A program made the position numbers and the translations under genes. Shown one piece after another: positions 18,649 to 27,805 of a DNA stretch of 64,000 nt (within the stretch, counting starts at the first letter, position 1; every line of letters starts with the position of its first letter). The notes below the pieces were generated by a model. That model saw nothing but the letters and a program-made list of their open reading frames with translations. It made no database searches and was not told where the DNA came from. The stretch is taken from assembly GCA_963742865.1 (NCBI GenBank), contig CAVUNW010000052.1:129956-193955 (forward strand), read 5' to 3'. The DNA is from Bog-532 sp963742865 (lineage in GTDB: Bacteria; Actinomycetota; Actinomycetes; Streptosporangiales; Streptosporangiaceae).

Positions 18649-20060
18649 GTGAGCGTGCTGGGTGGTCTGGCCAGCGCGTGGCTGAGGCAGCGGTCGCCTG
18701 CCCGCCGGGCGGCGGCGTGGATCCTCGCGGTCGCCGGCCCCGCGCTGCTCACGCTCGCCGCGCTGCCGCTGCACTCGGCACTCGTCCTGGGCGGGTTCCT
18801 GTTTTCCGCCCTGCTGGTGGTCATCGCAGCCGCGGTCGTCGGCGGTCCGTGGCCGGGGCTCACGTCGGTTGTGCTCACCGTCGCGGCGCGCGTAATCTTC
18901 TTCGCTCCCCCTTTCGCAGGCCAGAGCGCTAACCTGCAGCCCAACCTGATCTCGCTGGTCGCATTCACGATCGTCGGGGCTGCCGTCGCGGTCCTTATCG
19001 GCAAGCTGGCCCAGCTCGCCACGGAGCAGGCAGCATTGCGCCGGGTCGCGACGCTGGTGGCCCATGCCGTCCCGGCGGACGAACTGTTCGCGGCGGTCAC
19101 CGAGGAGGTGGGCCGGCTGGTGGCCGCCGATTTGGTCGGCATGGCCCGCTACGGCCCCGGCGATTCGCTGGCCTCCATTGCCGGATGGAGCCCGGCCGCC
19201 GGGCAGTTCACCGTCGGCAGCCCCTGGCCGCTGGCCGGGGAAACTCGCGCTGTCCGTCGCGCGCACCGGCCGTCCGGCCCAGATGAGCAACATGGCCGGC
19301 GCTGCCGGGCCGATCGCGGCGCACGCCCGCCAGCATGGCATCCGCTCGGCGGCCGCCGTGCCGATCATCGTCGAGAGCCGCGTCTGGGGCGTGCTGCTCA
19401 CCGGATCGAGACGGAGACGTGCGCTGCCGCCGGGCACCGAGGCGCGTCTCGCGTCCTTCACGGACCTGCTTTCGGCGGCGATCTCGACCGCCGGCAGCCG
19501 CGCGGCCCTCACCCGCCTCGCCGAGGAGCAGATGGCACTGCGGCGGGTGGCGACGCTGGTGGCACGCGGGGCTCCCCCGGAGGAGGTGTTCACGGCGGTT
19601 ACCGAGGAAGCCGGCCAGCTTCTTGAGAGCGCCCAGACGGCGATGATCCGCTACGGGCCCGACGGCACGTCTGCCGTCGTCGCCAGCTGGAGAAGAACCG
19701 GCAAGGCCGTCCCGTCCGTCGGCGACCGGCAACGGCTCGGCGGGAGGAATCTCAGTACGATCATCTCCCAGACCTGCCGTCCCGCCCGGCTTGACAGCTA
19801 CGTCGACGCTTCCGGCGCGCCTGCCGCGGCCGCCCGCGAGGCTGGATTCCGGTCAGCGGCGGGGGCGCTCGATCATCGTCCAGGGCCACCTGTGGGGCGC
19901 CATGATCGCCTCCTCGATCGATGAGCATCCGTTGCCCCTGGATACCGGGGAACGCCTGGCCTCGTTCACTGATCTGGTGGCGACCGCGGTCTCCAATACT
20001 GAGAACTTGGCCGAGCTGACGGCCTCCCGGGCCCGCGTGGTGGCCACCGCGGACGAGACG
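18649..20060 (+). pseudogene. GAF-GAF sensor histidine kinase, frameshifted and lacking the kinase domain
   Basis: Starts with a three- to four-helix DUF4118-like membrane anchor (AAAWILAVAGPALLTLAALP onward). Two GAF domains follow, each led by a coiled helix of the form EQAALRRVATLVA / EQMALRRVATLVA. Frameshifts occur near 19240 and 19850. The third frame ends at ASRARVVATADETR, exactly where histidine kinases of this class continue into the RRIERDLHDG phosphoacceptor helix. What follows is unrelated, so the HisKA_3 and ATPase domains are gone. No response regulator is adjacent. Confidence 0.8.
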
Positions 20061-20153
20061 CGCTTGTGGACGGCACCGCGGCCTGGTTGCCAGGCGGCGA
20101 TGACAAGGGCTCGCCGACCGGCTACGGCAAGCGGGAGGCAGCCCGCCAGCGCG

Positions 20154-20597
20154 TCAGCCCGCGATGGGCTCCCAGATCAGCTCGGCCACATCGATGACCA
20201 GATCGGGTCCGGCCTGACCTAGATCGCTGGGTGCGCGAACCTCGCCCGCGCAGACGCAAACCACGTCGTTCAGCCGGCGATAGGGCTCGCGGTCGGCCAG
20301 GTGAAACACTGACCCGACGATCTGGCGGCGTCCCGGCGGGTAGGCACGGCCATACCCATGCCACTCAACCATGATCGTGGCCCCGTCGTCGGCCTCGATG
20401 ACCGCCCGGAAGTCGGGCCGGAAGGGGCAGGCCGCGCCCTCCTTCCGGGGGAAGTTCGCGCCGCGGAACCGCCCGGTGACCGACCCCTCACAGCGTCCCT
20501 CGGCGATGAAGAACATCTGCTGCCAGCCGCCCTCCAGGCCAACTCCCCAGCTCTCGGGATAGGTGAAGCGGACGCGATACAGCGGCTCAAGTCTCAT
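20154..20597 (-). CDS. DUF3237 family protein
   Basis: 147 residues with LEPLYRVRFTYPESWGV, FFIAEGRCEGSVTGRFRGAN and DFRAVIEADDGATIMVEWHG in order, the hallmark of DUF3237. GGAG lies six bases before the ATG. It is a small soluble beta-barrel family without an established activity. Lies immediately downstream of, and convergent with, the dead kinase. Confidence 0.85.
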   Translation of the reverse strand: MRLEPLYRVRFTYPESWGVGLEGGWQQMFFIAEGRCEGSVTGRFRGANFPRKEGAACPFRPDFRAVIEADDGATIMVEWHGYGRAYPPGRRQIVGSVFHLADREPYRRLNDVVCVCAGEVRAPSDLGQAGPDLVIDVAELIWEPIAG

Positions 20598-20759
20598 CAG
20601 CTACTCCAGACGGAAGTTCCAGCCCAGTTTGATGGCATGGCAGGCGGGCGCGTAGATGAACGCGCCAACGGCCGCCCACAGCAACCCCCAATCTTGGGTC
20701 GGCCAGCCATCAGCCCGCCAATATCCGCATCTGCCGCTGCGAGACGGTGGTCTACGTGC

Positions 20760-21000
20760 TTACCAGGATGTCAGTGGCGGGTTCACGGTCGCCGCCGCGG
20801 CTGGTTGCGGTGTCCCGCGGCGGATGAATTCGCATCGCGGCGGCAGAGCGGCGTGCTGGCCGCCAGTGGCGTCGTCGTAGCGGATGACGGTCACCTGCTC
20901 GATATCCACGGCGAACAGGTGAAATCGCCTGGGCTCCGGATTCGAGCCCAGCGCTGCTGCCACCGCGACCGCGACCGCGCGCGTAGCGAGACTGAACACC
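20760..21000 (-). pseudogene. Fragment of a PPOX-class (F420/FMN-type) oxidoreductase
   Basis: The minus strand encodes PEPRRFHLFAVDIEQVTVIR followed by YDDATGGQ, the C-terminal part of a pyridoxamine-5'-phosphate-oxidase-like flavin/deazaflavin reductase. The N-terminal half is not recognisable upstream and the C-terminal continuation shifts frame, so it is a decayed remnant. Confidence 0.55.
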
Positions 21001-21131
21001 GAGGTTGTACCCGGCCGATCGCCCGGCCGCGGACCTTGGATTCTCTCTGCCCGCCGTCCGGGCCAGTGATCGCGCTGGTGCACCAGGATCCGCGATCACG
21101 CTGCAGGCCGGCGGCGCGGGCAGGTGCGCGG

Positions 21132-21452
21132 TCAGGTCCTGGCGGCCTTACCGCTGGACGCCATGCGGGTTCCCCGGCCGTATCGGTGACCCGCCCGGGT
21201 GCGCAGGTGCCGGCGCAGCGCATTGAGCAGGGCCGCGGCCATCACTGTGATCCCGGTGACCGCGATTGGAGCAGAGAAGCTGAGCATCTGGGTCACCAGC
21301 TGGAGCAGGGCCGCGCCGACCGCGCAGACCATCACCGCAGCGGCCGCGCAGGCCATTGCCCGCCGGACCACGCCGGACGCCTTCGCGCGCAAGCTGGCCA
21401 GGCCGGTGAGCCATGTCGCCTTCGCGTTCCCCCTGATGATGATGGCAGCCAT
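21132..21452 (-). CDS. Small two-helix membrane protein, unknown function
   Basis: 106 residues. ATG is preceded by GGGGAGG at ideal spacing, which supports expression. Basic N-terminus, then hydrophobic segments AACAAAAVMVCAVGAALLQLV-like (~residues 35-55) and APIAVTGITVMAAALLNALR (~62-82), and a strongly basic C-terminus. Both termini are probably cytoplasmic. No family recognised; no operon partner. Confidence 0.55.
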   Translation of the reverse strand: MAAIIIRGNAKATWLTGLASLRAKASGVVRRAMACAAAAVMVCAVGAALLQLVTQMLSFSAPIAVTGITVMAAALLNALRRHLRTRAGHRYGRGTRMASSGKAART

Positions 21453-22196
21453 TTCGCCTCCCCGGTTACTGGCATGACCAGCTGCGCGCAGCAGGCCTGG
21501 CGGCGCGGCGGCTGCGAGTCACCTGGCCGGCGTCGTTGCTGTCGCTTCCCGGCCCGGCGACGGCGGACGCCGTCCACCCGAAACGCCAGCCTGTCCTGCT
21601 AGGACAGAGCGCCCGCAGGCAGCCCTGATACATCTGCGCCAATGCCCGGTTTGCCAGATGACACCCTGCTGATCCTCCCGGCTGGGTCAGCTGACGTGGA
21701 CGGCAGCCAGGCGGCCCGCGGCAATGGTGTCCCCGGGCGCGGGCCGGTGGCACCGCCATGGTGACCAGGTGCAGCCAAGGTCTTGGGCGGCACGGCTGAG
21801 GGGCGTGCTGGCCCGGGCGGGCCAAGCGCCGGGCCCTGGGGATGCTGACCGTGACCATGCCAAGGTCATCGCCCGCGCCCGCCGTGCGGGTGGGCGGCTG
21901 GCCGGTGTCGCGCCGACCGCGGGCTGCTCGCTGCCGAGGGTGGGCAGCTCATCGCCGGTCCGGCCGGCGGGCCGGGCGGACAGCGCCGATGGCTGGCAGC
22001 GGCCGGGCTCGTATGGACAGCACAGTACGCCGGTGCAAGCAGCACCACAGCCGCGCCCAGTACTGGTCCAGGCCGGTGACAGAGCCCGCAAGAATCTGGA
22101 CCACTACCCGGACTACATCCTGGCCGCCTACATGACCTCCGGCACCTGACCCAGCCTGCGTCTCCCGCAGCTCATGACGCGGGAGACGCCCGACAT
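21453..22196. other. Gene-free stretch
   Basis: About 740 bases. Long open frames on both strands overlap but none shows conserved motifs or a ribosome site; I do not support a gene. It leads into the second 129-bp repeat. Confidence 0.45.
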
Positions 22197-22325
22197 TGCC
22201 GAATAGCGGGCGTTGGCCATTCGGATACTTATGCAGCATTTGGCATACTCATTCGTGGTTCAGTTCGCCTGGCTGTACCCTGGCGCGCTCCCCCACATCG
22301 TTGTCGCGCATGCTCAAAAGAGGCC
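22197..22325 (+). repeat. 129-bp dispersed repeat, copy 2
   Basis: Same orientation and length as the copy at 13470-13598 with three substitutions. Fifty bases downstream is CGCGCAGA-N7-GTTATGCACGG, a variant of the motif at 18415 and 54395. Confidence 0.9.
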
Positions 22326-22538
22326 GTGCCGAATATTTGCGTGTTCCTCGGCGTGACGACAATAGGACCTTGCGCGCGCAGATCATATTGTTATGCACGG
22401 CGTAGGGCGGCTAACTATCTGGTGTCTGCACCGCTCTGTCGGATGTGCTGAAATTCTGGTCAGCGGGCTCTGTTCCTGGCCGGGACCGGCAGCGAGATGT
22501 TCGTTTTGCCGACGGGCGCCAGATCACAGCCAGGGAGC

Positions 22539-23018
22539 TCAGCCGGGGAGGTCCTCCGGGCGCTTTTTGGCGAGGTGGCCGTGCAGCGCGCCCGTGGCCT
22601 GGCCGACTTCGATCATGTAGCCGTCCGGGTCTCGCATGTAGCAGCGGATCTCGGCGTCGCGGTCGATGGGCGGCGTAACGAACTCCGCGCCCTTGGACTT
22701 CCATTCCTCGTAGCAGGCCTGGATGTCAGCGACCCGCAAGTTCAGGAAGATCGAGGTGGTGTCGCCTGGCTCGTAGTTGACCACCGAGATGCCTGGCTTG
22801 TCGGGGGTGGGCGGCCCGCCGGGATTCATCAGGATCCACGAGTTGGCCAGCTTGACGATGCACGGGTTCTCCTCGAGGACCACGGTGCCGCCCAGGACGC
22901 GCGAGTAGAAGTCCCGGGACCGCGCCACGCTGCGGACGGTGATGAACAGGGTCACGACGATGCCCTCGGCGGGCGCTGGCAGGTTGGCGACGTCAATGTA
23001 GGGCGAAGGTTCTGTCAT
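22539..23018 (-). CDS. VOC-family (glyoxalase/bleomycin-resistance-like) protein
   Basis: 159 residues. Contains TLFITVRSVARSRDFYSRVL with GGTVVLEE, the first beta-alpha-beta-beta-beta module. ISVVNYEPGDTTSIFLNLRV and the terminal RCYMRDPDGYMIEVGQ supply the second module and its metal Glu. Two-module single-domain length is normal. Possible roles are antibiotic sequestration or a dioxygenase/isomerase activity; the sequence does not decide. Confidence 0.9.
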   Translation of the reverse strand: MTEPSPYIDVANLPAPAEGIVVTLFITVRSVARSRDFYSRVLGGTVVLEENPCIVKLANSWILMNPGGPPTPDKPGISVVNYEPGDTTSIFLNLRVADIQACYEEWKSKGAEFVTPPIDRDAEIRCYMRDPDGYMIEVGQATGALHGHLAKKRPEDLPG

Positions 23019-23317
23019 GCGCTGACCGTTCCCCGATCGGGCCGACGGACACGCGCCGGGGCTCGGGCCGTCGCGTGCTCGGTCCCGCTGCGTTTCCTGG
23101 CTGGTATCGCAGTCGTGGCAACCAGGTCCGCCGTAGCGGCGCCATCGCCCTGACCGCAGCATAACTGCCGTGAAGGGACCGGTATAGCCTGCAAGCGTGC
23201 TACCAGCCCAGGCCGGGATGGCCGGAGACAGCGGGGCCAGGGTCAGCCGCCAGGGATGTTCCCTGGCGCGGCGGGAATTGTAGCGTCATTCCTGACGCAA
23301 CCCTCAGGGAGACCGAG

Positions 23318-23695
23318 ATGAGCACCACCAAAGGGCACAGCAACATCCCGGGCACGGCGGTCGAGTTCGCGCCGGGACTGTGGCGCACCAGCCTGCAGCG
23401 CTACGACCTGTCCGTCCCCGGACGCGAGATGATCCAGTCGCGCGTCGACATCGAGCCGGGCTCGCCCCCCATCCGGCACACCCATCCGGGTGAGGAGATC
23501 ATCTACGTCCTGGAAGGACCGCTGGAGTACCAGATCGACGGCCAGCCCACCAGGGTGTACGACGCCGGCGAGGCCCTGACCGTCCCGGCCGGGGTCATCC
23601 ACGCGGTGCGCAAAAGCCGGCACCGGCACCGGCACGGGGCACTCGCTACCGACATCGGGGAGAAGGGCAAGCCGCTCGTCACCGTGGCCGAGTAA
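23318..23695 (+). CDS. Single-domain cupin
   Basis: 125 residues. IRHTHPGEEIIYVLEGPLEY is cupin motif 1 with both His and the Glu metal ligands. LTVPAGVIHAVRKS is motif 2 with the third His. A complete conserved-barrel metal site in a small cytoplasmic protein. It lies 28 bases before a possible start of the epoxide hydrolase frame, so the two may be co-transcribed. Activity unknown. Confidence 0.9.
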   Translation: MSTTKGHSNIPGTAVEFAPGLWRTSLQRYDLSVPGREMIQSRVDIEPGSPPIRHTHPGEEIIYVLEGPLEYQIDGQPTRVYDAGEALTVPAGVIHAVRKSRHRHRHGALATDIGEKGKPLVTVAE

Positions 23696-23933
23696 ACGCC
23701 GGGCCCGGCAGAAGAAAGGCACCGTGACCCAGGGCCGTGACATCGGCGCCGCCGTCACCGACGCGATGGCGATCCAGGCGCCGGACCGCCTGGCCCGGGA
23801 TTCACCTGAACTTCCTGCCCAGGCCCCCCCGCTGAGGGCGGCGGCGGAACTCCCGGGCCGCACGCCCGCCCCGCTCCGTCTGGAAGAGCCAGCTCTGTCC
23901 CGGCCACCAATCCGAACCACCAGGGAGATCCGC

Positions 23934-25172
23934 ATGCCTGTCACGACCGGAAATCCGGCGGGCGCCACAGCAATCCGGCCATTCACCATCCCGAACGTCC
24001 CTGAGGCCGAACTCCAGGCGCTGCGGGCGCGCATCGCGGCCACCCGCTGGCCCGACCCGGCGACCGTCACCGATGAGTCGCAAGGCGTGCCCTTGGCCAT
24101 GATCCAGGAACTCGCGGGCTACTGGGCGACCGATTACGACTGGCGCCGGTGCGAGGCGACGCTGAACGCCTTGCCCCACTTCATCACCGAGATCGACGGG
24201 CTGGACATCCATTTCATCCACGTCCCTTCCCGGCACGAGGATGCGCTGCCGCTCATCGTCACGCACGGCTGGCCCGGCTCGATCATCGAGCAGCTGAAGA
24301 TCATCGGCCCGCTCACCGACCCGACCGCGCACGGCGGCCGCGCTGAGGACGCGTTCCACCTGGTGATCCCGTCGCTGCCGGGCTACGGGTACTCCGGCAA
24401 GCCGCGGCAGCCCGGCTGGGACCCCGCCCGCATCGCCCGCACCTGGGTCGTGCTCATGAAGCGCCTGGGCTACCCGCGGTTCGCGTCGCAAGGCGGCGAC
24501 TGGGGCGGGGCCATCACCAACGTGATGGGCCAGCAGGCCCCCCCGGAGCTGCTCGGCATTCACGTCAACTTCCCGGCCACGGTCCCGCCCGGCCTCGCCA
24601 CGGCGCTCCAGCGCGGCGACCCGCCGCCCGCCAGCTTGCCAGCCGACGAAAAGCACGCATACGAGCAGCTGACCATCTTGTACGCGCGCCGCCGCGCCTA
24701 CGCAGCCCTGATGGGAACACGCCCGCAGACACTGTACGGACTGGCGGACTCGCCCGTCGGCCTCGCCGCCTGGCTGCTGGACCACGGGGACGGCTGGGGC
24801 CAGCCGGCCGCGCCGGTCACCTCGGCCGTGCTCGGTCACACCAGCCACGGACACCCCGCAGGCGACCTCACCCGAGACGACATCCTGGACAACATCACGC
24901 TGTACTGGCTGACCGGCACGGCAGTCTCCGCGGCCCGCCTGTACTGGGAAAACAAGGCCAGCCTGTACAACGCCGCCAACGTCTCCGTCCCGGCCGCCGT
25001 GAGCGCCTTTCCCGGCGAGAACTACCAGGCCCCGCTCAGCTGGACACAGCAGGCCTACCACAACCTCATCTACTACAACAAACCCGCCGCAGGCGGCCAC
25101 TTCGCGGCCTGGGAACAGCCGCAGATCTTCGCCGCAGAGGTCCGCGCGGGCCTCAGGCCGCTGCGCAACTAG
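23934..25172 (+). CDS. Epoxide hydrolase (EHN-domain alpha/beta hydrolase)
   Basis: About 412 residues. An ATG with AGGGAG upstream gives MPVTTGNPAGATAIRPFTIP, where EHN-type epoxide hydrolases begin; a farther upstream in-frame start adds 70 residues of low-complexity sequence. EHN domain ~10-115, then THGWPGSIIEQLKI (HGWP oxyanion motif) and SLPGYGYSGKP. The nucleophile Asp is in FASQGGDWGGAI. Lid Tyr candidates follow, and the base His is in PAAGGHFAAWEQP. Hydrolyses epoxides to diols via an Asp ester. Probably operonic with the preceding cupin. Confidence 0.9.
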   Translation: MPVTTGNPAGATAIRPFTIPNVPEAELQALRARIAATRWPDPATVTDESQGVPLAMIQELAGYWATDYDWRRCEATLNALPHFITEIDGLDIHFIHVPSRHEDALPLIVTHGWPGSIIEQLKIIGPLTDPTAHGGRAEDAFHLVIPSLPGYGYSGKPRQPGWDPARIARTWVVLMKRLGYPRFASQGGDWGGAITNVMGQQAPPELLGIHVNFPATVPPGLATALQRGDPPPASLPADEKHAYEQLTILYARRRAYAALMGTRPQTLYGLADSPVGLAAWLLDHGDGWGQPAAPVTSAVLGHTSHGHPAGDLTRDDILDNITLYWLTGTAVSAARLYWENKASLYNAANVSVPAAVSAFPGENYQAPLSWTQQAYHNLIYYNKPAAGGHFAAWEQPQIFAAEVRAGLRPLRN

Positions 25173-25573
25173 CAGCAAACATCGGCCAACGGCCAAGAGG
25201 CTGCGGAATCCCACGTCCGCCGGGACGGACTCCGCCAGGCGCAGCGGGAGCTACCTGGCTCCGACCGCACCGATGCCGCAGCGGCGCGCGCTGCCGGCCC
25301 TGACCCTTGACGGCTCACCCGAGCCGACACCGAAAGCATCCGCGCCGCTAAAGGCCGCGACGCCGGTCCCGGCCCACGATCGCAACCGGCACAGAACGAC
25401 AACTCGGTGCCGTGCCGTGAGCTGACCGGCAAGGTCAAAGAAACGCGCCGAACGGCGGATCTTGCGCGTGTCTGCCACTGACCAGGAGGGTCACTGCGTG
25501 CGCCTCAGGGCTCCGGCTCGAAGCACGGCCGGTTCGCGCCTCTCTGGCGCCGATAGCACGACATCATGGATGC
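25173..25573. other. Gene-free stretch
   Basis: About 400 bases between the epoxide hydrolase and the HEPN gene with no supported feature. Confidence 0.4.
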
Positions 25574-26410
25574 GTGGTCACGTCGCGAGTGTTCAGGGGC
25601 GAGTTCTGGGTCGCGGGCCGAGCGGACATACGGCACACCGGTGTCCTTGAGGTCGGGCCGCTCGCGGATCCGGTGGTCAAAACGGCTCAGCCGTTGCTCT
25701 CGCCGTGGCGAGAGCAACGCCGAAGCGAGCTTCCGGATGGTCGAACTAAGGTCGTTCAGAACTTCACCGAAGAAGCACTTATGACTCCGGTGACCATCCA
25801 TGGCCATGATGATGACAGGCTCGGTAGGGCCGAATTGCTCGGGCCGTTGCCAGCAGTAGTCGCTGACCTGGCGCACACTCGCCCAATAGCGCTCGACACT
25901 CAGGTGCTGCTGCTCACGACCGTCGCAGAGGGATTGCATCGGCGGCTTTACCCCGGTGACGTGCGGTTCGATCGCGATACCGCCAGGCAGGTGCGGAACG
26001 CAGCGGTTGCCGCGGTTAATTCGATACACGAGGGGGCAGAGGCAGCGGTTCGTGGACTGCTGGGCCACGTTGAGGATGTCGGCTACGGAAAACGTCTAGC
26101 CCGATTGGCCGCTACCGTCGAAACAGCAATGCCCGGTGTAACCGGCAAGACGAACCGGTGGAAGAATCTCGTTTCCGATGCCCGGAATGAGTATGCTCAT
26201 CGCTTGAATACTGCCTTTCTCGAAGACGGGGATTTCGATCGCTACCTCACGGTTGCACTGTCGCTGCGGTGGCTGCTTACCGGGGTGCTCTTGCTTCAGG
26301 CGGATATCGGCGAGCAGGTGCTCAACTCGGCCCTTAAGAGTCACGAGCCATATCAGCGATTCCTGGCAGATGCGAGGAAGTGGCAGCCACACGTTTACGA
26401 GGTAAGTTAA
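25574..26410 (+). CDS. ApeA-like HEPN protein, probably internally deleted
   Basis: 278 residues from GTG. The first ~35 residues (FRGEFWVAGRADIRHTGVLE) resemble the opening strand of the ApeA N-terminal domain. After ~60 unrelated residues the C-terminal HEPN domain begins (LDTQVLLLTTVAEGLHRRLY), continues with RLARLAATVETAMPGVTGKT, and includes RWKNLVSDARNEYAHR. The R-N-E-Y-A-H sequence is the Rx4H catalytic motif of HEPN RNases. Then LTVALSLRWLLTGVLLLQ and EPYQRFLADARKWQP follow. Full-length ApeA proteins, known as a single-gene phage-defence system, have a ~200-residue N-terminal part, so about 150 residues appear to be missing here. The HEPN part is intact and could be active. Confidence 0.65.
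   Translation: MVTSRVFRGEFWVAGRADIRHTGVLEVGPLADPVVKTAQPLLSPWREQRRSELPDGRTKVVQNFTEEALMTPVTIHGHDDDRLGRAELLGPLPAVVADLAHTRPIALDTQVLLLTTVAEGLHRRLYPGDVRFDRDTARQVRNAAVAAVNSIHEGAEAAVRGLLGHVEDVGYGKRLARLAATVETAMPGVTGKTNRWKNLVSDARNEYAHRLNTAFLEDGDFDRYLTVALSLRWLLTGVLLLQADIGEQVLNSALKSHEPYQRFLADARKWQPHVYEVS
25692..25719. other. Perfect 13-bp hairpin inside the HEPN gene
   Basis: CGTTGCTCTCGCC-GT-GGCGAGAGCAACG, 13 paired bases with a 2-base loop. It lies in the segment joining the ApeA-like N-terminal piece to the HEPN domain, where the internal deletion is inferred. Could mark the deletion junction, or be a binding site. Confidence 0.7.
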
Positions 26411-26624
26411 TCAGAAGCCGAACAGCCGATGATGATCATGGACTCAGCGTAGACGGGCTCCGCGCCGGCCCAGAATGACTATTCGGAACGGGCAGCGCGA
26501 CTACGAAGCGGATGGGCACGCCGATCAGAACGGCGGTTCGCGGTCACTGGGCTGTCGGCTGGCTGACCTTATCCCGATCACTGCACATCCGGCCTGGCCG
26601 GGTTTGGGTGTCGATACTGGCTGC

Positions 26625-26891
26625 ATGCGGATTACTATCCGGGTGAAGCCCGGCTCGGCCCGTCCTGGTGTCGGCGGTGAGCACGACGGCGCCCTGGTCG
26701 TCCGGGTCAGTGCACGGGCCGTGGATGGCAAGGCCACCGAGGCGGCGCTGGCCGCGGTGGCTGGTTCGTTCGGCGTCCGCCGCAGTGGCGTCCGCTTGGT
26801 TTCTGGAGCTTCGAGTCGCACCAAGATCGTCGAGATCGACGTCGGCGACCCGGGCATCCTTGCGGCCCTGCTCGCCGTCCCCGGCCGCTGA
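26625..26891 (+). CDS. DUF167 (YggU) family protein
   Basis: 88 residues from MRITIRVKPGSARPGVGG through LVVRVSARAVDGKATEAALA, the DUF167 signature (KPGs.....-dG.L.vrv.ApP-dGkAN). It ends ASSRTKIVEIDV. The usual APP-x-GKAN motif is ARAVDGKAT here. Small soluble protein of unknown function. An in-frame ATG 150 bases upstream would add a non-conserved extension. Confidence 0.85.
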   Translation: MRITIRVKPGSARPGVGGEHDGALVVRVSARAVDGKATEAALAAVAGSFGVRRSGVRLVSGASSRTKIVEIDVGDPGILAALLAVPGR

Positions 26892-27019
26892 CGCCCGTAG
26901 CACGAATGGCATAGCCGTCCGGCCGCCGGCCATGGGGGACGTCATAGCCAGGCCTGTGGCCACGCATCCCTGCGTAGCTGCCGACCACAGATTCCGGCAG
27001 CGTCCCGTCACCGCGGCGG

Positions 27020-27805
27020 TTAGTCGCCCTGCAGCACGAAGAACAGGAAGCCCGGGAAGCGCCGGTTGTCCGCAATGTCGTCAGGTAGCAGCGCGCGGGG
27101 GGTATCGGGTGCGACGGCTGGCTCGCTGATGACTGATATCCGGAAGCCGGCCGCGGTGAAGGCGCCGGTCATCGCGTGCAGCGGCCGGGTCCAGAAACGC
27201 AGCAGCGCGGTCTGGCTGTCCGCGGTCCACTCAACGACGTAGTTGTAGGTCGCGAAATAATCGGGTTCAAGGCTGGCCTCGCGGTGCCACAGGTTCTCGG
27301 CGAGGGGATGGTTAACGGACACGATGAGCCGTCAGCCGGGCTTGAGCACGCGCAGCAGCTCGGCTAGTGCCGGTCCCCAGTCCTCCAGGTAGTGCAGGAC
27401 CAGGGAAGCGGTGACGTCGTCGAACGTGCCGTCGGGGAAGGGCAGCGGGCGGCCCAGCTCGGCTACCTGCAGGTCCGCGCCGTCACCGAGCCGCCGCCGG
27501 GCGAGCTCCAGCATCCCGGCGCTCTTGTCGATGCCGGTTACGAGGGCGCCCCGGTCGCGCAGCGCGGCCAGCAGGGGGCCGGAGCCGCAGCCAGCGTCGA
27601 GGATCCGCCGGCCGGTCACGTCCCCGGCCCGGGCCAGCATTGCGGGCCGTTCGTAGTGGGCGTTGACGAGGTTGTTCTCGCTGGAGGCCGCGCACGCCTC
27701 GGCGAAGCTGTCGTAGTCGTTGATCCCCGGCGGATCTGCAGCGTCAGCGGAAAACGAGACAAGCCTGGCGGAGAGCCCGGCGGGGGGATCGTGGTCGTTA
27801 GACAT
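27020..27805 (-). pseudogene. Class I methyltransferase interrupted by an in-frame TGA
   Basis: N-terminal part from ATG near 27805 contains ILDAGCGSGPLLAALRDRG (SAM motif I), VTGIDKSAGMLELARRRL and FDDVTASLVLHYLEDW, up to LLRVLKPG. The next codon is TGA where GGA (Gly) is expected. The same frame then continues RLIVSVNHPLAENLWHR to FLFFVLQGD. No base is lost, so this is a nonsense change and not a frameshift. The two halves together form a normal ~260-residue methyltransferase. Stop readthrough is conceivable; a pseudogene is more likely. Confidence 0.8.

Noticed and set aside
20891..21223. Possible gene upstream of the PPOX fragment
   Set aside because: Only the FHLFAVDIEQVTVIRYDD segment in another frame is recognisable; the rest is low-complexity.
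21687..22149. Overlapping frames on both strands between the small membrane protein and the 129-bp repeat
   Set aside because: No domain, no ribosome site, inconsistent codon bias.
23802..25214. 470-residue open frame antisense to the epoxide hydrolase
   Set aside because: Composition is that of a GC-rich shadow frame; the plus strand has all hydrolase motifs and a ribosome site.
25505..26068. 187-residue minus-strand frame over the HEPN gene
   Set aside because: No motif; the plus strand carries the Rx4H HEPN domain.
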